64,000 nt of DNA from an uncultured Clostridia bacterium. Its GTDB lineage: Bacteria; Bacillota; Clostridia; UMGS1810. Of the stretch, positions 8,270 through 16,605 are shown in pieces. The stretch covers positions 1 to 64,000 of the forward strand of contig CAKSTI010000011.1 in assembly GCA_934500705.1 (NCBI GenBank), read 5' to 3'. The translations under genes and the position numbers were made by a program. The notes under the pieces were generated by a model, which saw nothing but the letters and a program-made list of their open reading frames with translations, was not told where the DNA came from and did no database searches. Each line of letters starts with the position of its first letter. The stretch's first letter is position 1.

Positions 8270-9619
8270 ATGACAAGACGAGAAACAGTCTTAAAACATT
8301 TTGATGAGCAAAGAGAATATATGGACGCCCGTGTAAACGGCGGCATCGAAGCGCACCGCAAAGGGTATGCCAATCTTAAATTTACCCTGCCCGACGGCAC
8401 CGAGGTTAAAAACCTTAACTTTACGGCAGAGCAAAAGTCGCACGACTTCAACTTTGGCTGTAATATGTTTTTGCTGGACGAATTTGAGAGCGAGGAAAAA
8501 AATAAAATTTACCGTGAGGTCTTTCCCCAAGCATTTAACTATGCCGTTGCCCCCTTTTACTGGGACGGATTAGAACCGACTAAGGGAATGCCGAGATACG
8601 CAAAGGACAGCGAAAAGGTTTACCGCAGACCCTCGCCCGACCTTGTTTATGAATACTGCAAGGAGCATAATATCCGTGTAAAGGGTCACTGCCTTGTTTA
8701 CGACCAGTACTCCCCCGACTGGATACCAAACGACCCGTCGGAGATTAAAAGAGTTATCAAATCCCACATTGAAGAAATTGCCCAAAGATATTCCGACGTT
8801 ATATTCGACTGGGATATTGTAAACGAAGTTTGGTGGCCGTGCTACGGCAAAACTCACAACGGAGGAACTAAGTTCTACCGCAGTGACGACTATGTGCGCT
8901 ATCCGTTTAAAATTGCCGACCGTGCAGGATTTGAGCGCAAGTTTATAAACGAGGCAACACATATCTGGGACGACTTCTGCTTTGAGAGAACGCCGTACTA
9001 CCTGTTTTTAAAAACGCTTATGGCGGAAAACGTTCCCTTTGACGGCATAGGTATGCAGTTCCACCAGTTCTGCCGGAGAGAGGACGAGGAAAAGTACGCC
9101 CTTGACCGCTACAACCCCGCACGTGTGTATGACGTTCTCGACACCTTTGAAAAGCTCGGCAAACCCGTGCAGATTTCCGAGATAACCATTGCGTCGTACA
9201 ACGGTGACAGCGAGGATATGGACATACAGGCGGAGCTGCTTAAAAATATGTATAAAATATGGTTCAGCCACAAGAGCATCGACGGCATAGTTTACTGGAA
9301 CCTCGTTGACGGATATACCTACACGGGCGACAACACAAACACCGGTATGCTCGATATGACAAAGGGCGAAAACCAGTTCGGCGGAGCGCTCTTCTACAAC
9401 GATATGACGCCAAAGCCGGCATTTGAAACGCTCAAACAGCTTGTAAACAATGAGTGGCACACCTCTCTTTCCTCTGCGACAAACGATGTCGGCGAGGCAC
9501 GCATACGAGGATTTAAAGGTATGTACGATGTGGAATTTGAATACAACGGCAAAAGATACAAAAAGGAATTTCACTTAGACGGCAGAGATGATTTCACGGA
9601 GAAAATTGTTATAGACTAA
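8270..9619 (+). CDS. GH10 endo-beta-1,4-xylanase, cytoplasmic
   Basis: A glycoside hydrolase family 10 enzyme of 449 residues that should cleave beta-1,4-xylan or xylo-oligosaccharides. After about 95 N-terminal residues, probably a small beta domain, the (beta/alpha)8 barrel shows the KGHCLVYD motif, the acid/base glutamate in DWDIVNEVW (Glu186 from this start) and the nucleophile glutamate in VQISEITI (Glu304). A further C-terminal stretch of about 70 residues follows. There is no signal peptide or anchor, so it acts inside the cell on imported oligosaccharides. In-frame GTG (8261), ATG (8264) and ATG (8270) are possible starts; GAGGTG at 8258-8263 is best spaced for 8270. Confidence 0.92.
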   Translation: MTRRETVLKHFDEQREYMDARVNGGIEAHRKGYANLKFTLPDGTEVKNLNFTAEQKSHDFNFGCNMFLLDEFESEEKNKIYREVFPQAFNYAVAPFYWDGLEPTKGMPRYAKDSEKVYRRPSPDLVYEYCKEHNIRVKGHCLVYDQYSPDWIPNDPSEIKRVIKSHIEEIAQRYSDVIFDWDIVNEVWWPCYGKTHNGGTKFYRSDDYVRYPFKIADRAGFERKFINEATHIWDDFCFERTPYYLFLKTLMAENVPFDGIGMQFHQFCRREDEEKYALDRYNPARVYDVLDTFEKLGKPVQISEITIASYNGDSEDMDIQAELLKNMYKIWFSHKSIDGIVYWNLVDGYTYTGDNTNTGMLDMTKGENQFGGALFYNDMTPKPAFETLKQLVNNEWHTSLSSATNDVGEARIRGFKGMYDVEFEYNGKRYKKEFHLDGRDDFTEKIVID

Positions 9620-9635
9620 ATAAGCTCGAAAAAAG

Positions 9636-9669
9636 CGGTCTGTCAATCACGCATTGGCAGACCGTTTTT
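9636..9669 (+). terminator. Bidirectional terminator between convergent genes
   Basis: CGGTCTGTCAAT (9636-9647) pairs with ATTGGCAGACCG (9653-9664), with T residues after it on the plus strand and an A run before it that gives T residues on the minus strand. It would end both the xylanase gene and the membrane-protein gene. Confidence 0.75.
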
Positions 9670-10192
9670 CCATAAATTTAATAACCCTCGGTGTATTATA
9701 TCGCTGTATCATAACAAATACCAAGTCAAGCAGACAGCCGAAAGCCGACGTCACGGCAAATACAACCGGCGCACCGTAAGGTATAATCAGAAACAGCGGA
9801 ACAAAGGACAAAACCGCCATTATAAGATGACCGAATTCCGCCTGCAAGACGCTATTAAGAATTTCCTCCGGCGTGTTTTTCTTTATGTCAAATTGCTCCG
9901 GCTTTGCCGTTATTGCATATTTTTTCCACTTTTTGACCCTCAAAATTTCGTACAGTCTTTTCTCAAACTTATGTATGCGGAAAATCGGCGAGTTTACGTT
10001 AAATTCACGGTTTTTGCAAATTAACGTCACCGTCTCCCCCACTATCAGCCTCATTGTAAAGTGATATGCCGTGGTTAAAAACGTCACATAAAGCGTAAGC
10101 GCCGACATTGCCGCAAATATTGCCGCAAGGACAATGAACAGCACATCGGCGCATATTATTATCTTTAAAGTTTTTTCTGTCCTTTTTTTCAT
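9647..10192 (-). CDS. CrtO-like (glycosyl-4,4'-diaponeurosporenoate acyltransferase family) membrane protein
   Basis: A 181-residue integral membrane protein with an N-terminal hydrophobic segment, a YHFTMRL motif, a cytoplasmic-looking FEKRLYEILRVKKWKKY stretch and two more hydrophobic segments, ending QRYNTPRVIKFMEKR. This order (FEK..., V-K-KW-K, an E/H-containing helix, VQRYNRPRL-like end) matches remembered CrtO of staphyloxanthin synthesis. There are no other carotenoid genes here, so its acyl acceptor is unknown. The ATG at 10192 is chosen because AGGGCGG lies seven bases upstream; an ATG eight codons earlier has no such site. Confidence 0.65.
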   Translation of the reverse strand: MKKRTEKTLKIIICADVLFIVLAAIFAAMSALTLYVTFLTTAYHFTMRLIVGETVTLICKNREFNVNSPIFRIHKFEKRLYEILRVKKWKKYAITAKPEQFDIKKNTPEEILNSVLQAEFGHLIMAVLSFVPLFLIIPYGAPVVFAVTSAFGCLLDLVFVMIQRYNTPRVIKFMEKRSANA

Positions 10193-10214
10193 TTTAATAC
10201 CGCCCTTTTGCACC

Positions 10215-10243
10215 ATTGTAGCACAACCGAGGCTGTATTACAA
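10215..10243 (-). promoter_or_regulatory. Promoter of the CrtO-like gene
   Basis: On the minus strand TTGTAA (10243-10238) and TACAAT (10220-10215) are 17 bases apart in the short gap after the SLH gene, indicating separate transcription. Confidence 0.55.
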
Positions 10244-10244
10244 G

Positions 10245-12497
10245 TTATTTCACGGTGATTATTCTTATTCTGCCGCCGTACTTTTCGGATTTGTCGTAAT
10301 ATGCGGTAACGTAACTGTCGCCGTCAAGCTCTGCCGCAAGGTCGGACAGGGCGAGCAGTTCATACGTAAAGTGTCCGCTGCTGCGGTAAACCTTAACCTT
10401 GTCGCTGAGGGTGTATTTTTCGCCCCCTGCGGTTACGGTTGTGGCATCGACTGCGGTTACACTGCCCTTTGCGGCTTTGAGTGATGCAAGTGCGCTTATG
10501 TCCGCCTTTGAGCCTTCCGCCTTTACGGGCGTTCCGCTCTTGATGTCGCTGTAATATCCGCCGCTGTACATACAAGCAGAGCCGGCAATGTCCACAGTAT
10601 AGGCTGACCCCTTGTCCCCCTTGTCGGGTGCGGAGGTGACAATGCCGTATTCGTTGCTGTCACCTGTTACGTCCTTTAATATCAATTCCTCAATTTCGCC
10701 GGACGTGTTCTTTTTGCACCAGAGGACGGACGAGTCGGAGAGATTAATGCCGTCGAGTCTTACCATAAAAGTGCTTACGGCATTGCCGCCGTGGTCTTTG
10801 TTGGTTGTGGAAACATCAAGGATTTTTACCTCGTCGGAAACTTTGGTTTTGCCGACGGTCATTGCCTCTGCGTCCACATCGCCCGACGCACCGCCGCCCG
10901 TTACACGGCTCAGCTTTGCCGTGCCGGAGGCAAACGTTACCGCCATAACGCTGTTAAGGTATGACGAATAGTCGGTTGTCACCGCATATTCCGCCTCGGT
11001 TCCGTCAGGGTAAATCAGGTCGGCATAGCGTGAGGAATACTCCTCGCCGTCCGCATTGGTAAAGTTTTTGGTACCCACCTTTACAAGATACCCTGCAAGA
11101 GTCTGCGCACTCTGCGAGTTTGCGGGGGAAACGTCGGCAATCTGCCCGTCCTTGCCAAAGAGCAGCGTCACGGTGTCGCCGTAGTTCAAATTGCCGTTGG
11201 ACGACAGTTTGTTAAACGCCTCGGTGGTTTCAATCTCGTATGTCGTTCCGGAAATCACGACAGATGTGGGCGTATCCTTGTTGGGAATTGCCTTGTCGTA
11301 CACACCGGTGATTTTTTTGCTGTATGCAAACACCGTATTCAAATCGGGCGAGTAGTAGAGAATGTCAAGACTTTTAAGCGAGCTTGGCGCAACCTTCACC
11401 CCGTCACGCATAACGGTGAGGTTTTTATCATTGTCCGTAAACATCGTGTACCACGTGTCGGAATAGCTCGAAAGCGTGTATGCGCCCTCCAAGGCATCGG
11501 TTTTGAGCGTTAAATACTCCACACTGCCGTTTGCGTCCTTGACAACGTGTATAACATCGCCTATGCTCATCATACCCTTTGCCGACGAGAACGTGTATTT
11601 GTCCGAGCCACGGTAAACCGTTGTGTTGTCGCTCAGGTTAAGCTCGGTCAAACCTCCGTTTGCGTACACGGCAACGGAGTTTGCCAGAACGGAATACACA
11701 ACGTATTTTTCGCTGTTTTGCGAGTACGGCATAAAGGCGAGGATTTCTCCGCTTGACTTTACCGCAAGGTCGCCCTTCTGCCCCACAAAGGAGCTGTCAA
11801 AGCCGTCACCGGACTTAAATGTGCCCACGCTTGTGAGAACGGAGTTTACGCCGACGGACGTGTCCTCTTTGTTGGTTGCAATAATTACGGCGTCCTCGTA
11901 AAATTTGGCGTCAAGGGTTGTTATGTACTCGGAGTCGGAATTTTTTGACTTTGCCGTGAGCATATTGTATATAAGTGCGAGAACGTCACGCCGTGAGAGT
12001 GCCTCGCCTATCCCCTTGGATACGTTCTTGTTAAGGCTGAGGTTTGCCGCAAGGCTCGCCTGACCGTACGGCCACGATGCGCCAAAGTCATCATCGGTAT
12101 AGCCCATAAGTCTGAGCGCAACCGTAATTGCCTCCTCATACAGAACGTTCTCCTCCGGACGGAATGTGCCGTCCGGATAGCCTGTTAAGATACCGTTTGT
12201 CACGGCAACCTTTACATACGGCGCCGCCCAGTGGGTGTATGTGCAGTCCTTGAATACCGAAATCTGTGCGCCGAGCGCAACCGAGTTCTTGTACTTGGAC
12301 GCATTTACCGCAATCTTGGCAAACTCGGCACGGGTTACGGCGTCATCTAAGTTCATATTGCCGTTTTCGTCGCCGGACATAATGTTAAGGCTCTTTAAAA
12401 GCGCAGTCGCCGAGCTGTCGGTATACACTCCGGCGGCAGATGCGCTCATAACTGAAAATGCAAATGTAAGAATAAGACACAAAATTCTTTTTGGCAT
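10245..12497 (-). CDS. Exported SLH-domain protein, N-terminal SLH repeats
   Basis: A 750-residue surface protein. A signal peptide (MPKRILCLILTFAFSV, cleavage probably after SASA) is followed by about three SLH repeats in residues 30-200, with the motifs TRAEF, AAPYVKVAVTNGILTGYPDG, FRPE and SRRDV. SLH domains bind pyruvylated secondary cell-wall polymer. The remaining 550 residues are Ser/Thr/Asp-rich beta-structure with no family I can name. The ATG at 12497 follows AGGAGAG; a start eight codons further up would overlap the permease gene. It lies 16 bases after the permease stop, so it is probably the last gene of the ABC efflux operon, which is unusual. Confidence 0.85.
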   Translation of the reverse strand: MPKRILCLILTFAFSVMSASAAGVYTDSSATALLKSLNIMSGDENGNMNLDDAVTRAEFAKIAVNASKYKNSVALGAQISVFKDCTYTHWAAPYVKVAVTNGILTGYPDGTFRPEENVLYEEAITVALRLMGYTDDDFGASWPYGQASLAANLSLNKNVSKGIGEALSRRDVLALIYNMLTAKSKNSDSEYITTLDAKFYEDAVIIATNKEDTSVGVNSVLTSVGTFKSGDGFDSSFVGQKGDLAVKSSGEILAFMPYSQNSEKYVVYSVLANSVAVYANGGLTELNLSDNTTVYRGSDKYTFSSAKGMMSIGDVIHVVKDANGSVEYLTLKTDALEGAYTLSSYSDTWYTMFTDNDKNLTVMRDGVKVAPSSLKSLDILYYSPDLNTVFAYSKKITGVYDKAIPNKDTPTSVVISGTTYEIETTEAFNKLSSNGNLNYGDTVTLLFGKDGQIADVSPANSQSAQTLAGYLVKVGTKNFTNADGEEYSSRYADLIYPDGTEAEYAVTTDYSSYLNSVMAVTFASGTAKLSRVTGGGASGDVDAEAMTVGKTKVSDEVKILDVSTTNKDHGGNAVSTFMVRLDGINLSDSSVLWCKKNTSGEIEELILKDVTGDSNEYGIVTSAPDKGDKGSAYTVDIAGSACMYSGGYYSDIKSGTPVKAEGSKADISALASLKAAKGSVTAVDATTVTAGGEKYTLSDKVKVYRSSGHFTYELLALSDLAAELDGDSYVTAYYDKSEKYGGRIRIITVK

Positions 12498-12513
12498 ACA
12501 AAATCTCTCCTTT

Positions 12514-13692
12514 TTAATCATATCTCAATGCCTCTATCGGGTTAAGCTGTGACGCTTTTTTTGCCGGGAAATATCCAAAGGCTATGCCGATTACCGCCGA
12601 CACGCTGAACGATATTATCATTGACGGAACGGAGAGCACCGCCGTCATATCAAATATCTTTGCCGCATACGACCCGGCAATTCCCAAGAGTATTCCTATA
12701 ATTCCTCCAAGGCAGCTCGTCGTCACCGCCTCAACCACAAACTGGCTCATAATGTCCCACGGTGTTGCTCCGAGCGACTTTCTTATGCCGATTTCTCTCG
12801 TCCTCTCTGTTACGGAAACAAGCATTATGTTCATTATGCCTATTCCGCCGACGAGCAACGACACCCCGGCAACGCCTGCAAGCACAAGCGACATAGACGC
12901 CGTAAGGTCGTTGATGTTATCTATCATATCGCTCATATTGCTAACACGGTATGCGTCGCTGTCCTCAAATACGCCGAGCAGATATTCCTCAATAACCGCC
13001 TGCGCCGCATCGGACACCTCTTTTGACGCCGCATTGAATGTGTAACTTCCCATTGTAAAACTGTTGGAAAGATGCTGTGCGGTTGTGTACGGCATAAGCA
13101 CGATGTCGTCCGCACCGCCTTCCTCGCTGTCGCCCGTTTCGTCAAGAACGCCGATTACGGTAAAGTTTGTGCCGTTTATCTTTAACTTTTCGCCCACAAC
13201 GTTTGTCGTGCCGAAAAGCTCCTTTGCCACATACGTGCCCACAACGCAGTTTTTAAGCCTGTTTTCGCTGTCGGTGTAGCAAATGCTGCGGCCGCTTGTA
13301 ACTTCAAGCCCCTTAATGTCCGTGTAATATTCGTTTACGCCCAGACAGCTTGTGGGGTTTAAGTTGTTGTCGTTGTATTTTACCGTTGCGCCGGCAACAG
13401 TTACCGACGGCGACATAGAATCGAGGTACTCCGGATTGTCGCTGACCAGGTTTTGCATATCGTCCACGTCCACCGAGCGGTTTCCGCCACGTCCCATAAC
13501 AGATACGGTTATCGTGGTTGCGCCCATACTCTCAAACTGGTCTACAACGTCCTTTGTCATACCGTTTACAACGCTTACGATGATTATTACCGCCGCAACG
13601 CCGATTATTATGCCGAGCATTGTGAGGAACGAGCGCATCTTGCTCGACATAAGGCTTTTCAGCGCAAGCGTGAATGCTTGTTTAATGTTCAT
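12514..13692 (-). CDS. MacB-like ABC transporter permease
   Basis: A 392-residue FtsX/MacB-superfamily permease. The N-terminal membrane segment (about 18-42, LTMLGIIIGVAAVIIIVSVV) is followed by a large extracytoplasmic domain (about 45-265), then three membrane segments near 275, 325 and 360, with the family motif VTERTREIGIRKSLGAT between the second and third. With the ATPase (overlapping by 11 bases) and the HlyD-like adaptor upstream it forms a tripartite MacAB-type machine. In Gram-positive bacteria such systems export or remove peptides and antibiotics; the substrate here is unknown. Confidence 0.92.
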   Translation of the reverse strand: MNIKQAFTLALKSLMSSKMRSFLTMLGIIIGVAAVIIIVSVVNGMTKDVVDQFESMGATTITVSVMGRGGNRSVDVDDMQNLVSDNPEYLDSMSPSVTVAGATVKYNDNNLNPTSCLGVNEYYTDIKGLEVTSGRSICYTDSENRLKNCVVGTYVAKELFGTTNVVGEKLKINGTNFTVIGVLDETGDSEEGGADDIVLMPYTTAQHLSNSFTMGSYTFNAASKEVSDAAQAVIEEYLLGVFEDSDAYRVSNMSDMIDNINDLTASMSLVLAGVAGVSLLVGGIGIMNIMLVSVTERTREIGIRKSLGATPWDIMSQFVVEAVTTSCLGGIIGILLGIAGSYAAKIFDMTAVLSVPSMIISFSVSAVIGIAFGYFPAKKASQLNPIEALRYD

Positions 13693-14380
13693 ATGCGCCC
13701 TCCTTTACCACGTCGGAAATAATCTTTCCGTCCTGTATTCTTACAACCCGTTTAATCTCCTCCGCAATGGAGTTGTCGTGAGTAATCAGCACAATGCTTG
13801 TGCCCTCACGGTTTAACTGCTTTAAAAATTCCAGAACCTCTCTGCCCGTCTTGGAGTCCAGAGCGCCTGTCGGCTCGTCCGCAAGTATCAGCGGAGGGTC
13901 GCCGGCAAGAGCACGGGCAATGGAGACTCTCTGCTGCTGTCCGCCGGAGAGCTGCGAGGGAAACTTTTTGCCCCTGTCGGCAAGCCCCACACGTTCAAGC
14001 GCCGCCTTGGCAAGCTCTGTGCGAATGTGCGGCTTTACGCCTTTGTAAAGGAGCGGCAGCTCCACGTTCTCCTGCACGGTCAGCTTTGGTATCAGGTTGT
14101 ACTGCTGAAAGATAAATCCCAGCTCCTTGTTGCGCACGTGGGCAAGATCGTTTTCGTCCATAGTGCTCACGTCCGTGCCGTTTAACAAATACGTTCCCGA
14201 AGTCGGAATGTCCAGACAGCCTATGATGTTCATACACGTTGACTTTCCCGAACCGGACGAGCCGACTATCGCCACAAATTCGCCCTTGTCTATCGAGAGT
14301 GATATTCCGTCGAGCGCCCTTATCTCGCTGTCGCCGTCGGAATAGATTTTATATATATCCGTAAGTTCAATAAGTTTCAT
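13682..14380 (-). CDS. MacB/LolD-type ABC transporter ATP-binding protein
   Basis: A 232-residue ABC ATPase with Walker A GSSGSGKST, Q-loop FQQYN, signature LSGGQQQR, Walker B ILADEPTGALD and the switch histidine in LITHD. The VGSSGSGKST and LGFIFQQYNL sequences are characteristic of the MacB/LolD branch. A GTG at 14389 is possible, but GGGGGTG is correctly spaced (six bases) for the ATG at 14380. It lies between the adaptor and permease genes and energises the exporter. Confidence 0.94.
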   Translation of the reverse strand: MKLIELTDIYKIYSDGDSEIRALDGISLSIDKGEFVAIVGSSGSGKSTCMNIIGCLDIPTSGTYLLNGTDVSTMDENDLAHVRNKELGFIFQQYNLIPKLTVQENVELPLLYKGVKPHIRTELAKAALERVGLADRGKKFPSQLSGGQQQRVSIARALAGDPPLILADEPTGALDSKTGREVLEFLKQLNREGTSIVLITHDNSIAEEIKRVVRIQDGKIISDVVKEGAYEH

Positions 14381-14401
14381 ACATAGCACCCCCGCAGTGC
14401 G

Positions 14402-16234
14402 TCAGCGGTTGCCGCCGGGCATTCCACCGCCGCCGCTTCTGTTGCCGCCGCCTCCGCCGGGCATACCACCACCGGGCATTCCGCCTCCGCCGGGCATACC
14501 GCCGCCGGGCATTCCGCCACCGCCGGGCATACCGTTCTGATTTTCACTGCTCTTGTCGGACGATGCCGTAACATCAGGCAGGAGAACGGTGTCGCCCTCT
14601 TTGAGCGAGCCGGATTTTTCCTTAATCTCTATAAACGAACCGTCGGTAAGTCCCGTTTCGACGGACACCGCCGTGTAGCCGCTCGGAATATCCAGCTTAC
14701 TCAACATATTTTCGGTGCGCTTTTGCGTTTTGTCGTCTCCGCCGTCCGACTTTTCATCGCTTTTTTCGCTCTTTGCTCCGCTCTCAGTGCTTGTAAAGCT
14801 GCCGTCATCTTTGACAATTACAAAGTTGCCCATTCTCACTGCCGACACGGGAACACGCAGTACGTCCTCAACCGACTCCACCTTGATGCTTGCGCTTACG
14901 TTCATACCGGGAATAAGTCCGGTTTCTTCACCATTGTCTATGGTTACGGTAACAGGGTACGAGGTTACGCCCTGATTTGACTCGCCGACTATGCTTATCT
15001 TGCTCACCGTTCCGGTGAAAGTCTTGTCTTTGATTGCGTCCGCAGTGATGTCTACCTCCTGCCCCACGCTGATTGACGAAATATCCAGCTCGTCTATGCT
15101 TATGTCAAATGTCAGTGTCGAAAGGTCGGCAATAATCGCCATAACCGACGTGCTGTTTGTGTCCAGTTTTTCTCCGGCTTTCACATTCTTTTGGATAACT
15201 TCTCCGGATATGGGCGCCTTAATTCTGTAATCGTCCAGGTTGTCGTACAGGTTGTCAAGCGAGAGTCTGGCGTCATTCAATGACAGCTGTGCCTCTTTTA
15301 CGCTCTTTGTCGTGCTTGTGCTTTTAAGCGTTACAATCACTGTTCCGTTAGATACGGCGTCGCCCTTTTTCCTGTTGATTTTGGTTACCTCGCCCGATGT
15401 TTTGGCGGTAACGGTGTAGGAACTTCCGTACTCCAACTTGCCGGAGTCGTAGCAGGCGTAACTGCCGACTTTTGCGGTTGCAAGCTCACCGGAGGTAAGC
15501 GTGCCGGGGTTTTTGAGGCTTATCTCCACCTCGACCACGTTTACGCCGTAGGAGTTGGTGTATGTACCCGTTCCCACGGAGGAAACCGTGCCGTAAATCG
15601 TTGTGAGCGAGTTTGCAAGCGTCACCGTTGCGCTCTGCCCTGCGTAGATGTGCTTTGCGTCGTCCTCGCCGAACGGTACGGAGAGCTTTAAATTATCCTT
15701 GTCAATAACGTCCGCAACCTTTGCGCCGTTTTGCACGTTGTCGCCCACAGACACATACAGGTTTGTGATAACTCCGCCTATGGTTGACTTAACATTGAGG
15801 TTTGCGGCGTTCTCTGCGGCGTCGCTGTAACTTAACTCCGATTTGGTAATTGAGCTTTGCTGTTTTTGAATATCCTTGCTTACGCTCTCGGAGTCTATCT
15901 CGTACAAAAGCTGGTCTTTTTCTACGTAGTCGCCTTCCTCAAAGTAGTCGGCAATGATGTCGCCCTTGGCAAGCGAGGTAATCTCGTACTGGCTTATTGC
16001 CTCAACCGTGCCCGTGCCCTCTATGACGTTGGCAATGCTTCCACGGTCAACCTTTGCCGTAACGCTGCCCGTCTTTTTTGCCGAATTTTTAGCCGATATG
16101 TACCTTCCCAGAAAAACGCAGAGAATTATCACTGCCGCCGATGCCGCAATAAAAATTCTGCGGCTTTTCCTGTTTTTGAAAATCTTCCCAAATCCGTCGG
16201 AAATTTTCTTGAATGATGGTTTTTTGATTTTCAT
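14402..16234 (-). CDS. HlyD/MacA-family efflux adaptor with Gly/Met/Pro-rich tail
   Basis: A 610-residue membrane-fusion protein. A cationic N-terminus precedes one membrane segment (about 28-45, RRIFIAASAAVIILCVFLG). A biotinyl-lipoyl-like half (VEAISQYEITSLAKGDI), a short helical hairpin, the second lipoyl half (YRIKAPISGEVIQ) and beta-barrel domains follow. It contains what looks like an inserted second lipoyl-like segment (about residues 205-260), making it longer than typical MacA. Residues after about 560 are almost only Gly, Met and Pro, in GMPGGG repeats. The ATG at 16234 is preceded by GAGAGGAGCGG. It begins the exporter operon. Confidence 0.88.
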   Translation of the reverse strand: MKIKKPSFKKISDGFGKIFKNRKSRRIFIAASAAVIILCVFLGRYISAKNSAKKTGSVTAKVDRGSIANVIEGTGTVEAISQYEITSLAKGDIIADYFEEGDYVEKDQLLYEIDSESVSKDIQKQQSSITKSELSYSDAAENAANLNVKSTIGGVITNLYVSVGDNVQNGAKVADVIDKDNLKLSVPFGEDDAKHIYAGQSATVTLANSLTTIYGTVSSVGTGTYTNSYGVNVVEVEISLKNPGTLTSGELATAKVGSYACYDSGKLEYGSSYTVTAKTSGEVTKINRKKGDAVSNGTVIVTLKSTSTTKSVKEAQLSLNDARLSLDNLYDNLDDYRIKAPISGEVIQKNVKAGEKLDTNSTSVMAIIADLSTLTFDISIDELDISSISVGQEVDITADAIKDKTFTGTVSKISIVGESNQGVTSYPVTVTIDNGEETGLIPGMNVSASIKVESVEDVLRVPVSAVRMGNFVIVKDDGSFTSTESGAKSEKSDEKSDGGDDKTQKRTENMLSKLDIPSGYTAVSVETGLTDGSFIEIKEKSGSLKEGDTVLLPDVTASSDKSSENQNGMPGGGGMPGGGMPGGGGMPGGGMPGGGGGNRSGGGGMPGGNR

Positions 16235-16271
16235 TTTGCCGCTCCTCTCGAATTGATAAATCCATTCTACA

Positions 16272-16297
16272 CAACCATATTGAAAGCCGTATGGTTG
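16272..16297. promoter_or_regulatory. Dyad symmetric site upstream of the efflux adaptor
   Basis: CAACCATA (16272-16279) and TATGGTTG (16290-16297) form a perfect 8-bp inverted repeat about 40 bases before the adaptor start. It could be an operator or a hairpin in the leader mRNA. Confidence 0.35.
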
Positions 16298-16320
16298 CAA
16301 AATGATAATTGTGTGAAAAT

Positions 16321-16337
16321 TGTAACCCAACTGTAAA
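16321..16337 (-). promoter_or_regulatory. Direct-repeat box for an OmpR-type regulator (efflux promoter)
   Basis: The minus strand reads TTTACA-GTTGG-GTTACA, two half-sites 11 bases apart, the phasing used by OmpR/PhoB regulators. On the plus strand it is TGTAAC-N5-TGTAAA, which fits the WalR (YycF) pattern TGTWAH-N5-TGTWAH. A third TGTAAC lies at 16354, again in phase. Twelve of 17 positions match the box upstream of the response-regulator gene (18770-18786). Confidence 0.5.
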
Positions 16338-16341
16338 CAAC

Positions 16342-16412
16342 GTCATTGCGGCTTGTAACCATCATAGCACATATTGAGTGTGGTTTACAATGGCGCACGC
16401 CGCTACAATGAC
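16342..16412. repeat. Degenerate inverted-repeat intergenic element
   Basis: GTCATTGCGGC with TTGTAACC at one end and GGTTTACAA with GCCGCTACAATGAC at the other form an imperfect, gapped inverted repeat of about 70 bases. It resembles the short palindromic intergenic repeats beginning GTCATTG that are common in clostridial genomes. Only one copy is in the window. Confidence 0.3.
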
Positions 16413-16448
16413 TATTATATAATTCTTTATTAATTTATTTAATTATTC

Positions 16449-16575
16449 AAGTGTTGTTGTTTGTTTGTTGTTTGTTTGTTGTTTTTCAAAACCCGACACT
16501 CGCCAAAGCCTGTAATCATCGGCGTTTGAGGTGTGTTGTTTGTGTGTTGTCACTGTGCTGTGAGTGTGCTGCCTC
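16449..16575. repeat. GT-rich low-complexity tract
   Basis: 16451-16487 is a run of TGTTTGT/TGTTGT units, followed after a spacer by more GTGTGTT and GTGCTG units up to 16575. It lies just beyond the histidine kinase stop codon and encodes nothing recognisable. Confidence 0.5.
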
Positions 16576-16605
16576 CCCTCGGCACAGGCAGTTTTCCGAT
16601 GTGAA

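Larger units (their letters stand above)
16235..16605. other. Regulatory gap between the kinase and efflux genes
   Basis: This 371-base stretch has no convincing gene. Proceeding with the minus-strand reading direction it holds a GT/TG-rich low-complexity block (16449-16575), an A/T-rich stretch with TTAAAT (16442-16437) and TATAAT (16419-16414) 17 bases apart, a degenerate repeat element (16342-16412), a direct-repeat regulator box (16321-16337), a possible -10 TATCAT (16307-16302) and a dyad (16272-16297). I see no clear terminator for the kinase gene. Confidence 0.5.

Noticed and set aside
16451..16487. Tandem TGTTTGT units that might suggest a CRISPR-like array
   Set aside because: The units are a few bases long with no unique spacers and no cas genes; this is simple-sequence DNA.
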